This document shows positions 1 to 13,667 of a stretch of DNA of 64,000 nucleotides, one piece after another; the stretch's first letter is position 1; every line of letters starts with the position of its first letter. The notes beneath the pieces were generated by a model, which was given only the letters and a program-made list of their open reading frames with translations, did no database searches and was not told where the DNA came from. The stretch is from Paragonimus skrjabini miyazakii. Lineage: Eukaryota > Platyhelminthes > Trematoda > Plagiorchiida > Troglotrematidae. Position numbers and translations under genes: made by a program. The stretch is taken from positions 137,615-201,614 of the forward strand of contig JTDE01000296.1 in the NCBI GenBank assembly GCA_014338405.1. The letters are read 5' to 3'.

Positions 1-1712
1 TGGGTGAAAACGGAAAGATATTAGGAATGACAGAATCGTAGTCGTCATTCCGGTAAACATTTATTTATTTCACTAATCTGGAAAATTATTGTAGATGTCA
101 TATTCTAAATATCATGCGCTTGCAACGTCAAACTCTACTGTATCCATCATGTACTTTTTCAACTTCTACATCATGTGTGTTTAACAGTTGCCCTGTTCAA
201 TTAACAAAACCATAGAAACATGCTTTCTGGAACAGTGTAACGGACTGTGTCAGATGACAGGCTTATGTTCAACATTGACATCCGGCAAGCATTTTTACAA
301 TTATTTATTGGACAGCTGATCCTTTTAAGTATCATAGCAGATTTGTTGGTGTGGAAAAAATCACACAACAAAAACCTTAGAGTATCAGACCAACGACAGA
401 ATCCACTTACCTTTACTCAGCATGTAATCTAAAAGTTGAGCTGTGACTTAATGGTAACTGCTCATAGGAGTCTCGTATTTCTCCCTAATTGACCACCTAG
501 CCGATCGTTTTGTACGAAACACTCAAAGTTATCCAAGAGGTAGATTCCTGTGTTAGACTTTCTGAGACGCTTAATGTTGGAATTCCCATCCGTTATTACC
601 GACACAGAACTGGGGTTTTCCATGACTGGGTGTGTTCTGTGTATGGGAAAAATCTGTCACACATAAATGCACTCTCCTTCTAGAACGTTTTAATGGGCCT
701 ATATTGCCCAACTGCCCCCGAGTTCTCGGAACATTCGTTCGAAGACTGTCTACTCACTGTGAGCAATCAAATCGTCCTGTCGTGAAAAATGTGTTGTTTA
801 GTGGTGCACAGACACGATTAGGTAAAACTGGTTGAGGTTGCTGGAGTGCACAGCCCCTCTAGATAGGATTAAAAAATAGACTACATCGTAGCAGGTATTG
901 CATACAACGCCGGATTAGTCCTGCACTACGACTTAATGAAAAGTCATCACCGAACCCAACTGCTAACTGCGCGACCAGATGTCTGCTGTAAATTGTTAGT
1001 GGCCATTCGTCTGCTAGCCACATTGCACAGTACTATGCGGCCCTGTATAACAACGCTATTGAGGGCCAATAAAAGCTGACGAACATAAATCGGACAGCAA
1101 CTATTCACTGGATCGTGGTTTTCGTTGATTATCTTCCATAATAAGTATCGAATAAGTAGTCAGTGGGTTTGACAACTTCGGGTTTAACTTAACTATTCGT
1201 ATCTTTTCTACGTAGACTGGTGTGGCATACGTACGAATATTCTTTTTGCCAAGCTGAATTTTTAGTAATCATGTGGTAGGATCACGTAAGATACGCAATC
1301 GTTTACTGACGTACATTGCCAAACGCACTTTTTGGGTGGTTGTTTCAAATACTTCCTATATCAGTTCAGTGGTTATCACACTGGAAACAATAACCGAAAT
1401 TGGTATTGTCGAGATTGCATAGAACAGTATGGTTAACTAGTATGAGAACTGTGACTTTTCTATTGTCGTGGGTGCATTGGAGTCTTCTGTCAGGTTGAAC
1501 AGCTCATAAACTTAACGTTCGCCATTCACAAACTTTGTTCACCCTGGAAGCAAGTTGAAACCAGTGACTTATCTGCAGGTATATTAGTTCTATCATCCCC
1601 ATTAAATTCTACTCTCGTTTGATTCGATTTTTCTTCTAGCATAGCTCATGTCACAAATGCTGCTAATAACAACCAAGACTACAGTGCCACCTGCACAGGC
1701 TCAGGAATGTTT

Positions 1713-1720
1713 GTATATAC

Positions 1721-1757
<37 letters not shown>
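1713..1757. repeat. (TA)n microsatellite
   Basis: About 40 bases of nearly uninterrupted alternating T and A, following an imperfect TATATACG start. It is a simple sequence repeat in non-coding DNA. Confidence 0.95.
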
Positions 1758-1759
<2 letters not shown>

Positions 1760-3540
1760 CGGTGTCTATCGAAAGGGCTTCTCCGTTGCTTTACGTAGTA
1801 GTGCCCTTTGGGTAACGTTTTTCTTTACCAGCAGCCGCCCAAAATGCCCAACGTTGGAAATTTAAACCGCCGCATGGATGGCCTTCAGGCAATACTGATG
1901 GCAGTTGCCAATTAATCCATCGTCAATAAATCTTAAACGACAGACAAGAGGGTCGTATGAGTCTCGCTCTACTCAGATTTGGTTACAGCTATCGCAATCC
2001 CATAAACCTTCCAATCAGTCGCTTTTTCCAACCACCTTGAAAGAAAACATACAAACTGTCTTTTTCGCTCTAATCGATGGTCCCACAAAGAAACTTAGTA
2101 AGCTGCAATCAACTGAATGATGTCTAACATACGTAACAAATAAACCACCCCACTGCTCATCATAACTTATTATCCTAAGAAACCTATGGATCAGTTATTA
2201 ATAAGCCAGTTTAACATCACTATTCTGCACTCCGGATGCAAGGAGAGAACCCGTCATTCCGAAACCGGGCTACCTAGTTGAAATAGAAGGTGAAGAAATA
2301 TTTGCCACCTCGTCAGATGGAAAGCTGCATGCAGACCACCGCAGGCGTGCATCACCTTGAGGCGTTTTCCACACGCGCACACATTAAGGCCTGACACAGT
2401 AAGGCAGATAAACTTGTGTTGGCTTGGGGGTTAGATCGTTTGCAGTGTTTAGTGCTATTGGAATATGTCCAACTTCGTGAGAACGTGCGCACGAGACTGG
2501 CCATTTTTTCGTGGTTAGATCATACGGGTATGAAAGTGCCGGATTAGCGTTGAAATGCAACATTCTGAGTGCAGTAGGACAAATCACATTAACCACTTAG
2601 CAGAATGGAGCTAAATAATGTTCTTCTGTTGATCGTTTTGGCAAGCGGTTGTACTTAACGCCACTTTGTCCTCACTCAGTGTAGTTATCGGTAACCGTGT
2701 ACCAGCCAAACGTAAAGGACATGTACTAGTGCGGTCATTCTTGCATGCTTATTCTAAGGGTCTAACGCTCATGTCTTTCGCATCCTTCTCTGGCCAGACA
2801 GCCTTCTATAGTGTGACGCGCCCAGTACGGACAATTAATCCACACAGGCCTTTAAAAACCACTGGAATTTATCTTCTGCAAGATATATGAAGCTTATCGC
2901 TTTAGAAATGGCAACGACGATATCAACCTTCTTGCTTTGCTAATATGTCGTTGCTTGTCAATTCCTAACTAAACCCTGCAACCACATTGTAGGTGTTGCT
3001 GTATAGGGGTTAGTTAACTCAGTCAAATTAATGCCAGTGGTCAGAGGTCTCCTCCTCCAAGTCAAGCAATATGGAGGTGACCTCGTTACAATAAGTGGTT
3101 CACAAATTGCACTTGACATTGAGTCCAAATTCACTAGCAGCACACCGCTGGATTCATACTCATTGTCACTAATCAGATATCCATACCCACCGAATCCAGA
3201 CCACACGTCTTACAATATGACAACAAGATGCTGAAGTTGCTTATTTTGTCAGTCTCGGATTCGGGGAACTCAGTGAATGCAAAGCACTTATGTGACTTGA
3301 CTCCATACAATTAAAGACATCATGGGAAGGAATTGGCTGTTTTGCAGTTCATGTAGATATACTCAACGCCTGCGCTGGCATGTAGGCTCTGAATATATTA
3401 ACGAATACTAATGTTGACACTAATTTAGTGCATCGTAGCATCTATGATACGTTGGCATACTCCTTTCGAAAGTTCTAGGCTCTTTTTGCCATGACACTCT
3501 CGTATTGTTTAGATGAGACCCAATTACAAAAATCTGTGCT

Positions 3541-3600
3541 TCGGTGGGATTCGAACCGACGTTTCCGGTTAGTCAATGTAAGTAGTATCAGACTGTGTAT
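3541..3600 (-). other. tRNA-like T-arm / B-box fragment
   Basis: On the minus strand there is a GGTTCGAATCC B box flanked by a short imperfect T stem, followed by bases resembling a 3' acceptor strand. No matching 5' acceptor strand or D-arm was found upstream, so this is not a complete tRNA gene. It may be a tRNA pseudogene or a fragment of a tRNA-derived SINE distinct from the family described elsewhere in the window. Confidence 0.35.
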
Positions 3601-5269
3601 TGAAACTTTGTCCGACAAGTAAACATTTTCAGAGATGACAGTTTGGCTGTACATGGAACTAACTTAAACGTGTATTGTACACATGTTTTGATTGAACTGA
3701 AAGAAGTGGTCCACTTATATTTGAGTCAGTGATCCTCCGGACTCCACAGTTCTGTGGATGTGATTTTTTGTCCAAAAGTCATAACCGAAAATGCGACTGG
3801 CTGAGCTAAGCGAAATCACCGTGGAATGAATGTGGATAAAATATATTTTATGTCAATTCGTACCTAATGGAAAGACATATTTCATGTTAATTGGCGTGTT
3901 TCTTAATTCCTTATCTGAAGTTGTCGAAGCCTGTCAGCAACAATTAGTTTCAGAATTGCATGGTTTTCTTGGTTTATGGCATTTCAATACAATACGTCAC
4001 CAACCTGAGTAGTTGAAAGTCGATTGCATATTTCATTCCATCGAACGAACATTTTAGGGTTTTTTAATCAACCAAGTAATCTGGAATAAGCGTGTTTTAA
4101 CATCATCTGAAAACTGCACCGTTTACTGTACGTAACAATCAGAAAACACAAACAGTCCTGTCATTTTCAATCACCCGCTCAGAAAGTGTTACAATATCTC
4201 ACAACCATATTTTCCAGAACAGCTTAACACCTAAGAAAACAGGTTTGATAATTCACAGCTATCTGTAAGGTCATATTATATCGATCAAGATAAGACTAGT
4301 GATTTATTCTGTTATATACAAATGGTGGCAAAGTGATATTGATCGCCGCTCAGAGCAGAACTAGCGTCCAATATTTATTTCCCAAATAGATGTGATGAAA
4401 TATCTGTTCGAATATAAAGTGAATCACGAAATATAAGTGGTTCCCAATTAACCTCAATTGAAATAATGTACTACTCATTAACATTCAGTACCCATGTTAT
4501 CAAGTTTAAATGAAACGCGCTTTCTCCGTAGGAATAAAAATCCTGTTCACGAGTTGATTACTAGTTCGTGTTTACTGCGGCAACCTGAACACTATTCACA
4601 GACGATTGTGATCGGCAGACCGAACATAATACTACTACTTCTAACTTATTGTATTTATTGTCAACGCCGACTTGGCCTGGCAACGTGAACCGCAGGTTAG
4701 TTTGCTGCTGTTACAGTGATGAGCACCAGAAGAAACTGAACTTGAGCTTCTTATTCCGTTTAGAAAAGGTGATGGCAAAATAAAGGTGCTGTGATCAAAT
4801 ATGAGCTTTGTCCAGTGTATAGTTATTCACAGGATTCGAATAAAATTTGACTGATGTAAAAATCTACTGTGAACCACTACTGTGATAGGAACTAGGCAGC
4901 ACCAAACTACAACCTAACCTAATTTCAAAATTTAGGTTGAATTTTAGTTGACGTCTAGATTTTAAAATAATAATCGTTTTTCCACAGACGTCAAATCATT
5001 TTGATGTCTTTTTGGTCTACCCAAGTTCGTTGGAGGCAATTCATATGTTGAGCCAGAACTCACTTAAACAAAGAGGTTTAACATTTTCATCAAAATTATG
5101 TCAATAAAAGAAACATCCTCTGAATTACTATATAATTGCGGTATAGTAAATTTTACTGAAAGTTCAGAATGTTTATATTCATGGTTGCCAAAGGGATCCC
5201 GGAAAGTCAAATCGGTTGACTAATAAGCACGCGAGACGCGAATAAAACAGAGTATATTCTGTAACTTAC

Positions 5270-5396
5270 CGTTGTCAGCTTGTTCACCATGTCGTCCGAG
5301 GCACCGAGTGAGGCAAGACCTAATCGTTGTGCAAAGTCAGCAAATTTCCGATTCGTTAGCAGCGGCACATGACCGAGAAATTCATGAATCATATCT
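5270..5396 (-). CDS. TH exon: iron-binding HEFLGH
   Basis: Exon of 127 nt (1 + 42 codons), bounded by TTTTAG before 5396 and GTAAGT after 5270. It encodes DMIHEFLGHVPLL near its start and GLASLGASDDMVNKLTT at its end. The two His of HEFLGH correspond to the facial-triad iron ligands of the family. The usual vertebrate motif is HELLGH, so Phe replaces the first Leu here. The exon ends on a codon boundary, so the next exon must start in phase 0. The previous exon's trailing CC plus this exon's first A makes the Pro of PEP. Confidence 0.92.
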
Positions 5397-6596
5397 CTAA
5401 AAGGTACAAAATAAAAGCTTCCGTTTACGCTCCTTTCTTGTAATCAAATCAGTCATTTGACAAGTTCTAATGTTATTATGTGGCCATCGTCGTCATCCTC
5501 GACCGCCATGCATAAGTGGTTGAGATTAACGGTTAACTGATACACACTCATGAGAAGGTAAAGAGGAACAGGACATAAGTGAGAGATCAGCTGAAGGGAA
5601 GAAAAAGGCGAAATCTGTCGCATAGCTTTCTTGCAGCTCTCACTGTGTCAAGGTGTTAGGTTAACTTAGTTCACATATAAAATTTTCGAAAAAATATTGT
5701 CGTCACAAAACTCAATTACTGGCCATTTGTCTTAAGATTACTACACGTAACTCCAAGTCACATGAACGCTAATCTACAATGCAAACCAGATTTAACGCGT
5801 GATTAAACAATCATTAACTCATCAGCAAGTTGATTTATTGTGTGTCCAACTCATACCCTAAGCTATTTGCTGCCGCATCGGCAGCAACTGTCCAATATTG
5901 GAGACGGTTGGCTGTCACAGAAAGCACCTGGTCCAACCACTTTGATGCACCAGTGATCTCGCCTGACTCTTTCTGTCAGCTATACTTCACTTAACCTCAT
6001 TGTTACAAGCGCGATGATTCTAATGAATGCCTGCTAATGAATATATCAGAGTTCGAATACCTGCATACGCTTTAGACCCTTCACTGTTTGTTCTGTGAAA
6101 TAATGTGGGGTCTGCATGTAAACATGAAACTGTCTTATTGCTGGATAAAACATGCGAGATCGGCGCTTAAATTGTCACACTTTCACAAAGATCATCACGC
6201 CCGTAAACAAGTTTACGGTAATTAAAAATTTTAGCAAAAATCTGTGGTTATAATAACTTACAGGACTCCTTGTAGACTCACTTAAACGGGTTACTTACAA
6301 TTCCGCAATTTGGTGGATAACAGCAGATAGTTATCTATAAAAGTCCATGTCGTAACTTCTAGTGAAAATAATATATTACGTTTCGATTGCCGAATACCTG
6401 TTTTCTTTACGAAAAATGTATCTTTATTTTATACAGGTATAAGTATGTCTTACAGAAAGTCATGTTGATCTTCTTTCAGATGAGTCATAAAACTAGATTA
6501 CAATAGCATTCAACGAACGATGTCTCCCTGTTTTAATCATCAGTTGATCAACAAAGGTCAAGTGAAGTGAACAACATCACATCAGCATTTACTTAC
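5397..6596 (-). other. TH intron, no feature seen
   Basis: A 1.2-kb intron between the HEFLGH exon and the preceding catalytic exon, with GTAAGT donor and TTTTAG acceptor. I see no coding, RNA or mobile-element signal in it. Confidence 0.8.
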
Positions 6597-6732
6597 GGTT
6601 CCGGTGTATGAGCCGGTCGGCTATGATGACGAATATATTGCGTGCACGGAAAAACGCGGAAAGCAAAATTGGCCAAGAAATCTCGTGGCGATACCAAGCC
6701 GGCCACAGGACGCAGCCGAAACCCGGAAGTTT
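6597..6732 (-). CDS. TH exon: pterin-binding catalytic segment
   Basis: Exon of 136 nt (2 + 44 codons + 2), with acceptor ACATAG before 6732 and donor GTAAGT after 6597. It encodes TSGFRLRPVAGLVSPRDF and then FRVFPCTQYIRHHS and PAHTPEP. RPVAGL-S-RDFL-(x)n-CTQYIRH is one of the most conserved stretches of aromatic amino acid hydroxylases and lines the pterin and iron site. AHTPEP resembles TH (MHSPEP) more than PAH or TPH (MYTPEP, FYTPEP). The reading frame runs open upstream of the acceptor, so exon limits rest on splice signals and on the phase fit with both neighbours. Confidence 0.93.
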
Positions 6733-9700
6733 CTATGTAAACAAACAGGGTTTCGTACAACAGGGTTAATAAAGGACACAATCAAAGTTCGAAGCAATTA
6801 CCAAAAAATTATTAATTTGACTCTACCGCTTTACTCCTGCATCAAGTCGTTTACCGCAATGGGTGGTAATAAGTAGTGAGCGTTTTTGTCTATTTTAACT
6901 CAAACACAATTTACAGTTAATTGTACTTCAGCGTTTAATCACACTTCATATTTTAATGATTACAACTAACCTATCCATCATTATAACTGTGTCCTCCTTC
7001 GAACCTACGGAGCAACGTTAATGCTACTTGTGAACTCTGATGATATGAAGGTAACAGAACAGTGAACATCGTGCTCATCATCTATCACAGGTACTTGGAT
7101 TCATTTTCCGATTTGAAACTAAAGTTTATAGCAGAGCTTAAACGAAACTAACAACCATGCTTATTTTCAAAACCGGTCTATACTACCACCGCTGTTATGT
7201 TGCGTCCAGCTGGTGATATATTCGCTGTAAGCGGAAACCAGGCAATTCTTGAGTCGTCTGAAAATTATTCACCAATTCTGTGATATTACACGTTAACAAC
7301 TAGCGTGCGCAATTCTTTTGTCAGTCGTCAAGTAGATGTGTCGGCCACCAAACCACAGCCACTAATTACATATTGTAGGGTCGTACTCAAATTGCTTTGC
7401 TTAACGAACGCTAACTGCTCAGTGTATGTTCCCATTTCAAGAAACAAAACAAGTTTGCATTTGAGTGAACCAGTTCAAGCTTGGAGAAGGTCACTAACCA
7501 ACCCAAACATACATTTGATAAAATAATTTCAGAAAATGCATGCTTCGTTCGGCTGTAAAAACAGACGTCTTTTTATTTATTAAACAAGTCCCATTAAACC
7601 ATCATTTCCGGCCTTCGAAAGTCTATTGGATCTACCAATAAGGATGCGGGGGTTTCTGATGCCACTAGTTAACGGTTGGCATATATGAAAACGGAAAATC
7701 AGGAGTACAAATAGAATGATGTCATTACAACTCTCGGAATGATAACCGAGATCAGACTAAAAAAGTTACTGACAAGAAAATATCCCGGTCCGGAGCTGAA
7801 CCTCACAGTCATCCTAAACAGCGGAAGAAAGTGGGAATATTTTAAGATTGAAGGAAATAAACAAAGACCGTAAATATTCACGAAATACCTGTTAAAAACA
7901 GATAAACTACACATCCATTTCTCTTCTAAACAATTTCCTATTAGCCAATGTGGTCGCTAGTGATGAATAACTATGGTATCATTTCGTTACGTGGCTAGGC
8001 TTATCTGATTTTAAGGAATCGTACATAGAAATAGCAGTTTGGATCTTTAGTATTACAACACCCCCTAGTAATCAGACTTCTTTTGTCAGTTTTGTACTAG
8101 AATTTGTCATAAAAACGCATATAAGCTGATCTTTCGAAGTCATTATTGTGGCCACACAATTTATATCTCCGGATAGCAAACCAACATTTTTATTAGGATC
8201 GCTGTGCGAGACCTTGACCGGAAGATGTCGTGCTTTGACTGAAGGCCATATAACAATAGCGATCAATAACCGTCAACACTAAAAGCATCCTAACCTTGCC
8301 ATCACAAATCTTCTACTCAATATATCCATATTAAACTTCACACAGTCGACGGCCGTGTTTCAGTCATAACTATGCAGTTGTTCGTTTCAATAACAACCGA
8401 GAAATACAGATCAGGCTCGCAGTACTCACAATTCAGATAAAAGTTTCGGTAGTTTCACTCGGAAAAGAACCATCACCTCTGTACGCTGCTCTTGTTAGAG
8501 CGTATAATTAGTATGCGCTTGCTCGGAACTAAGTGTATGAACCTGGTTGTCTCGTACATAAAGTCAGCTTGTTGTAAAATACTTCACTGAATTCATTAAA
8601 CGTGATGCTCCGTCGTGTTCATCTGAGCTTCCTGTCAGCAAGGATAACAAAAAGACAAAGTTTATTTGCATGGTTTAGTGGGCTGCACAAAACCAATGCA
8701 TTTTAGGTACAAAATAGGATTGTTTTTCTGGGTTAGTCATTGGAAAAGCTATCAAGGCAAAATTATACTATAACTCTACTATTTGACAATACCCTTCTAA
8801 TGAATCCAGTCGCCAACAACCCTTTATCGCTGTCACCGAACAAATGTTTTTAGAAAGCTGTAGGTTTTACTTGAGTTTGGCGGCCTTTATAGAAAATGAT
8901 TTATTCGAAAACTATGAAAATCAATCGTAACAAAATTTTACCGCTACTTACATTTGCTAATGTACCCCTAGGCTAATAGGCTGATCGAACGTCATCTAGT
9001 CACCTAACTGCCAGGTATTTCGAGAGCCTGATATCCGTTACAAGCCAGTCGACACTGCGGTTGTTGTTTCACTAAATAAGTGGCCTTCTTCAGGACTAGC
9101 ACTTCTAAACACTTCTTGTTTTCTTTGGAAAAATGTTTAGAATATTCAACATGCGTTGAGCGCAATTTAGCAAATAATCTGCAATGTAAGTGCAGGTTCA
9201 TTAAGACTGTACTCCTAAAACGTGAGAATCAATTTTTCTCGAAAGTCAACAATATTATTCACAGGATTTCTACCTGGATGCTATGTTCCGGAGACATCTA
9301 GTTAATACAACAACCACTGTCCATATAATATGTTGCTCTTATTTTTTTCCAACTTGTTTCCGGTGAGTCATGTGAAGTACAAATATTAAACGAAGCTAAA
9401 CGAGTTCTACTCAACCATTTTAGATGCAAACTGATCGAAGCAAACGTTGCAACTCTCTCAAGGCTACAACAGTGTTTATCTCCACTTACCATTCGTGTAG
9501 GTTAGAAAGGAAACGATGCTACAACCATAAATATTCCAGCCATTTGCCTAAGTAATCTGAAGATTTGGTCGTTATACTTATGACATCCAGCTGGTGATAA
9601 TCAACTTAGTTGCCTTGCTCAAACATAGGACTAGATAGATATCAAACCGTTCAACACCACCCGATGCGGTGGGATGTCTAGGTGAATGACAAGTAACCTG

Positions 9701-10997
9701 GTCACAGTAGCCAACTTATACCCTCGAGTAGCATGAAAACATTAACAAATTGCAATAAATTTCACTTGCTGAACTTCCGAACTTCCGTTGATTTTTGGAT
9801 GAACAGCGCGTCATTCCGCTTTGCCGCACTTTTCCAGTTGAACAGTGAATCCACATTAAGATCTTGAGGTTTCCGTGATTACGTTCTCCTTGTCACTCCC
9901 GAAATCAATCAGTATGCAATACTTGTTCTCAAAAGAAACTCCTTGTTCATCCAGACGCGGGGGAACGGGGTACAAACATTTTCTCAAGTATGGCGTGCAT
10001 CGTGCTCAAACCATTCAATAGAATTGCTTCACTGCCACCATAAAATGCACGTGCATATGTGTTGAAGCAAATGAGTCGATGATCGATTATTACGTGCGTC
10101 ATGGTTGCCTCAGGTATTTTGTTAGTTTGCCAACAGATCACTCCTTCTAACCGCGTCCCTGTCTTATCAGCGCAAAAAATGTTACCAGCTCCAATTGTTT
10201 TACATCAAATTGTTGTACCCATGTGCCGGAAATCAATGAAGGCGACTAGGACAAAATATTGGGCTGTCCACTCAAGATGTATTCAATAATCGAACAAAGA
10301 TAGTCCCAGTTTAATCGTCTGTTCAATTAACGACGACATATTTTACCATCCATGGTCCACGCTCGTTAAATATCTGTGTGGCCAATTTTCACTCCCGTGT
10401 CTGCACGTTTCAAATTTTTCCAAACCTATTAGGCGGTGTTATTGTGTAAACCGATGCAGTTCATCACCAGTAGCACATAAATCTAGTCAGCTGAACGGTG
10501 CATGTATTCATGCGAAAGACCTGACAGATACATGGAAACGTGCGTATACTTGTTCTAATCTCGAAAAACCAAAGCTTTCAACTTGGACAAACAGCACAGT
10601 ATATTTATTGTTCAGGTAGGCTTTCACACGACCCAAACCAGACGCCAAAACTCAGCTAATGAACACCGGAATGACAATACAACCGAAGAACTGACAAAAA
10701 GTTACTGTCGAAATCCCTTTGAAATAGGTATTCACTTTCAAAAAAAGTGGAAACAACACTACCTAATGGAGTGGAGTAGCTTATTTTCTAATTTGTTTTC
10801 TTCAGGGATGTAGGTCACTCAGCGTTGACTCGCTTACATTTTCCGACTGTGTTAAAAGTGGCTCCACTACTACAAACCAAACGCATCAACGATATCTTAC
10901 ATAAATCTCCTATAGTTCAAGCGTTGAATATACATTGCATATTTAACGGAAGATCTGTCAAAAGCGGTAAGAAAAAATAGAGTCAAAAATGTCTTAC
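6733..10997 (-). other. TH intron, no feature seen
   Basis: A 4.3-kb intron. Open frames in it are short and show no recognisable family. No repeat family described elsewhere in the window was spotted here. Confidence 0.7.
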
Positions 10998-11143
10998 TTT
11001 GCAGAAATGATGATATAACTGTCATTTTTGGAATTCTATCGGGACAAAAGTCGCAATTCTCTTCCAAAAGGCGAAAACCCTCAAGATATTCGGCGCATGC
11101 CCTTTTCGTGTGACTTGTCTTCAAGGTTGAGTAAACTTCTTTC
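10998..11143 (-). CDS. TH exon: KEVYSTLK to FLQ
   Basis: Exon of 146 nt (1 + 48 codons + 1). The acceptor is GTTCAAG before 11143 and the donor GTAAGA after 10998. The first G completes the TGG Trp codon begun by the previous exon (W-KEVYSTLK). It continues with ACAEYLEGFRLLE, CPDRIPKM and SSFLQ, which align with the TH blocks THAC-EHLEGFQLLE, EDSIPQLEDVS and RFL. The segment between KTSH and ACAEY (TKR) and the CDFCPD stretch are divergent from vertebrate TH. The final A joins the next exon's AA to make Lys (FLQ-K-TSGF). Confidence 0.9.
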
Positions 11144-13616
11144 CTTGAACCAACGAATAGAATGTAGAGAAATGCGATAAAGTTCCCATTTATCAACCAA
11201 AAGTATTATTTATGGTAACTGGTTGTATTACTACCTGTATTTACATCCTTTTCGGACTGAACAGTCAGAGATAGATTAAATTGTAATCAAATGGAAAGGC
11301 TCCATTTTACAAACCGAACCTCTTATTCATATAACTGCTGATTTCATGAGCCTCGTTTGTGGAAATCTGACTTACAAAATTTACCTGTATCGTATCTATA
11401 CTCTGTCATATAACTATCAGTTCTTCTATGAACGTTGCTACTGCAATCTGGCAATTTAACGTAGACTTTGTCCATTCAGATTAACGCGGATGTTACCAGT
11501 TCACATGTCATTCAGCTAAACTGAATCGAAATAGGAGATGATAGTAAAACCGGTAGTCTACTGGACAAAAACTTGATCAATAACTGGCTTTTTCGAACCT
11601 CGTGCAGTTTATGTCTATTTCATGAAGCTACACAGGGAATATGATCCGGTTTAGGATCAGTATCATAAAAAATAGTAAAATTATGTGGGGTTTCTAATTA
11701 TGGCTCTCATGCACTTAATGTTCCCATCTATGTGGAAACGTACTGTGAAGCAACAAAATGTAGTCAGCATAGAAATCCACTGATCACTGATCAAAGTTCG
11801 CAGTCAATTGAGAAAAACGACACTGGATATTAGGGTATCTCTTTGAAAGAGTAAAACTCAAATCCGTGGGTAGACAAAAAGTGCGATCAAATATAGGTGG
11901 TTTCTCAATCTAGTTCCATAACTTCCCAGATCGATGTTAACGGAAGTTATTGTGTTTCCGCTCGAGACGACCGTGTGTTCTGAACGTTACTTCAAAGCAA
12001 ATGAGATTAGACTTTTGCGTGTTATACTTCGGTCGTGCTTAATATGAGGTTGTTCGCGCGCAATTCAACGGGATTGCTTCTTCAGGACGTTATCAGAATT
12101 CCCACCCGATCTTAACTAGGAAATGTACTACTGATGAACTCCATTGGGAACAAGATTTAAGTCCAATACCCAGTCTCGAAAGTGACAGGCTGATCAGCCC
12201 ATCTGAATGCGGAATATGCCAATAGATTCGGATGGCATTCAATTGCTATTAACCAAGCCTCACACAGGGCAGCATCACAAAAATGATTCACTGTTTGCGC
12301 ACACTTACCAACATTTAATTGAACTAAATGAAATACCATTATCTACTTTGAGGAAGGTGCAAACTAACAATTGAATATGAGAGCAGAGATCATTCGCTTT
12401 GTACTTACTAACAATAGTAAAGAATCACTTGATACTAACTTCATTGAACATGTACTGCTAATTGTAAAATCCAGTAAATAAAAATTCGGTTAACTTGTGT
12501 GCAAGCACAAATTAAGTTGGTCATTTTAGCTTTACAAGAGACCTCCTACTTATCAGTAGGCAAACAGCTTTTTGTCGTCAATTTTCGATTAACCAGTCAA
12601 GCACCAAGGGAAGAAATATGTACTACAGATTTGTCAAAAACCTGATCACAGATTTCACATTTAGACTCAAAAGTCTCAAGAAGTCTCAAAAAAAGTAATT
12701 GAAACGATCTAGTAATCTACAATCAGAGCAATGTTCTAGGAATTTGACTATCTAATCAAAAGTGTTTTAGCAGTGGTAAGTTTCACTGTTGTTACAGCTG
12801 ACTGATTGTGAGTATCCTTATCATGATCCGAAGTTTAATACCTCATGAGTATACTGTTGTGGTAACCGTATTAAGCACTGCGTCAATGTCTTTATGTTAT
12901 AGATGAGTAAATTTTTCCAGTTAAATGATCAGCTATATTCGGCTGATAACACTAGTTTCATGCATCCGTTTCTTTTCGACAAACAAATGGAACAGAAACC
13001 CTTTCTGATCATCGAAGTAATAAAATAAATTACGTATGGTGTTCTTCTTCAAAGAATCGAAATCCTCAGTCACTTATTTTCTAATGAAAAAAAATTGTTT
13101 GGTGGGATCCCATTAGTCCATCTTTATAACATAAGTGATAAATTCTAATCGGGAGATTATCGACCGGGGTTAACAGGGACCCTACTTTGTCTTCTCTCGA
13201 AACAACTAGGCGCCATGAATACTGAATGCAAATTATTGAGGATGAACTTACGGATGTGAAAATTTAGTCCACAGTTTAAGTCGAAGCGCTCTTATTATGG
13301 TCATTGTGTTGGTCTCCACTCAGGAATGTGTGTGTGATGAGCTGTAATAAAACCTGCCCTGGAATCTTGCCATTCTTTCTGGAAGGGACCGAGAGGTACA
13401 TTCACTCCGAATATGGGGAGGTGCAATCAACAGTGATCGCCGCTGCTCAAGTTGCTTACATCCGAATCATCTACTACTTGTCAGTAAGTTAATCATTGGC
13501 ATGAAATTTCTAACGGTTAAGAAAAGAATAACTTGTGTACTTTATGAACTTATGTAACGAGATAGGAACAACACGTAAAAACAGAAGCAACAACGACCAA
13601 AAGGAACTTTTCTTAC
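11144..13616 (-). other. TH intron, no feature seen
   Basis: A 2.5-kb intron. A splice-like ACTTAC near 12.3 kb was considered as an exon edge but gives neither the right phase nor family residues. Nothing else is recognised. Confidence 0.7.
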
Positions 13617-13667
13617 CATGTTGCAGTTTCTTCCTCGTTGTAGTCAACATCGGGACAAGGATCACCG
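13617..13667 (-). CDS. TH micro-exon: HGDP..VDYNEEETATW
   Basis: A 51-nt exon (1 + 16 codons + 2) between a TTTACACAG acceptor and a GTAAGA donor. With the preceding CA it encodes HGDPCPDVDYNEEETAT and the first two bases of Trp. This aligns with the family segment HG-PIP-VEY-EEE-TW. Both junctions are exact in phase and in conserved residues, so the call is strong despite the small size. The middle PCPD is unusual: other family members usually have PIP at this place. Confidence 0.92.

Larger units (their letters stand above)
1..5269. other. Non-coding, probably TH intron
   Basis: No convincing coding exon was found on either strand. I looked on the minus strand for the next TH exon, which should start in phase 0 with the conserved YWF-T-EFGL block, and did not find it; the remaining TH exons probably lie left of position 1. 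The only recognisable items are a (TA)n microsatellite near 1.72-1.76 kb and a short tRNA-like T-arm at 3.54-3.60 kb. Confidence 0.5.

Noticed and set aside
3110..3140. SEFGL-like residues on the minus strand as the missing TH exon
   Set aside because: The preceding residues do not give the YWFT block and the frame meets a stop soon after; a chance match.
12301..12345. Splice-like edge as the TH exon before WKEVY
   Set aside because: Wrong length modulo three and no family residues; the exon at 13617-13667 fits perfectly instead.
13304..13492. Plus-strand 62-codon frame ending at a GTAAGT
   Set aside because: No phase partner on the plus strand and no recognised family.
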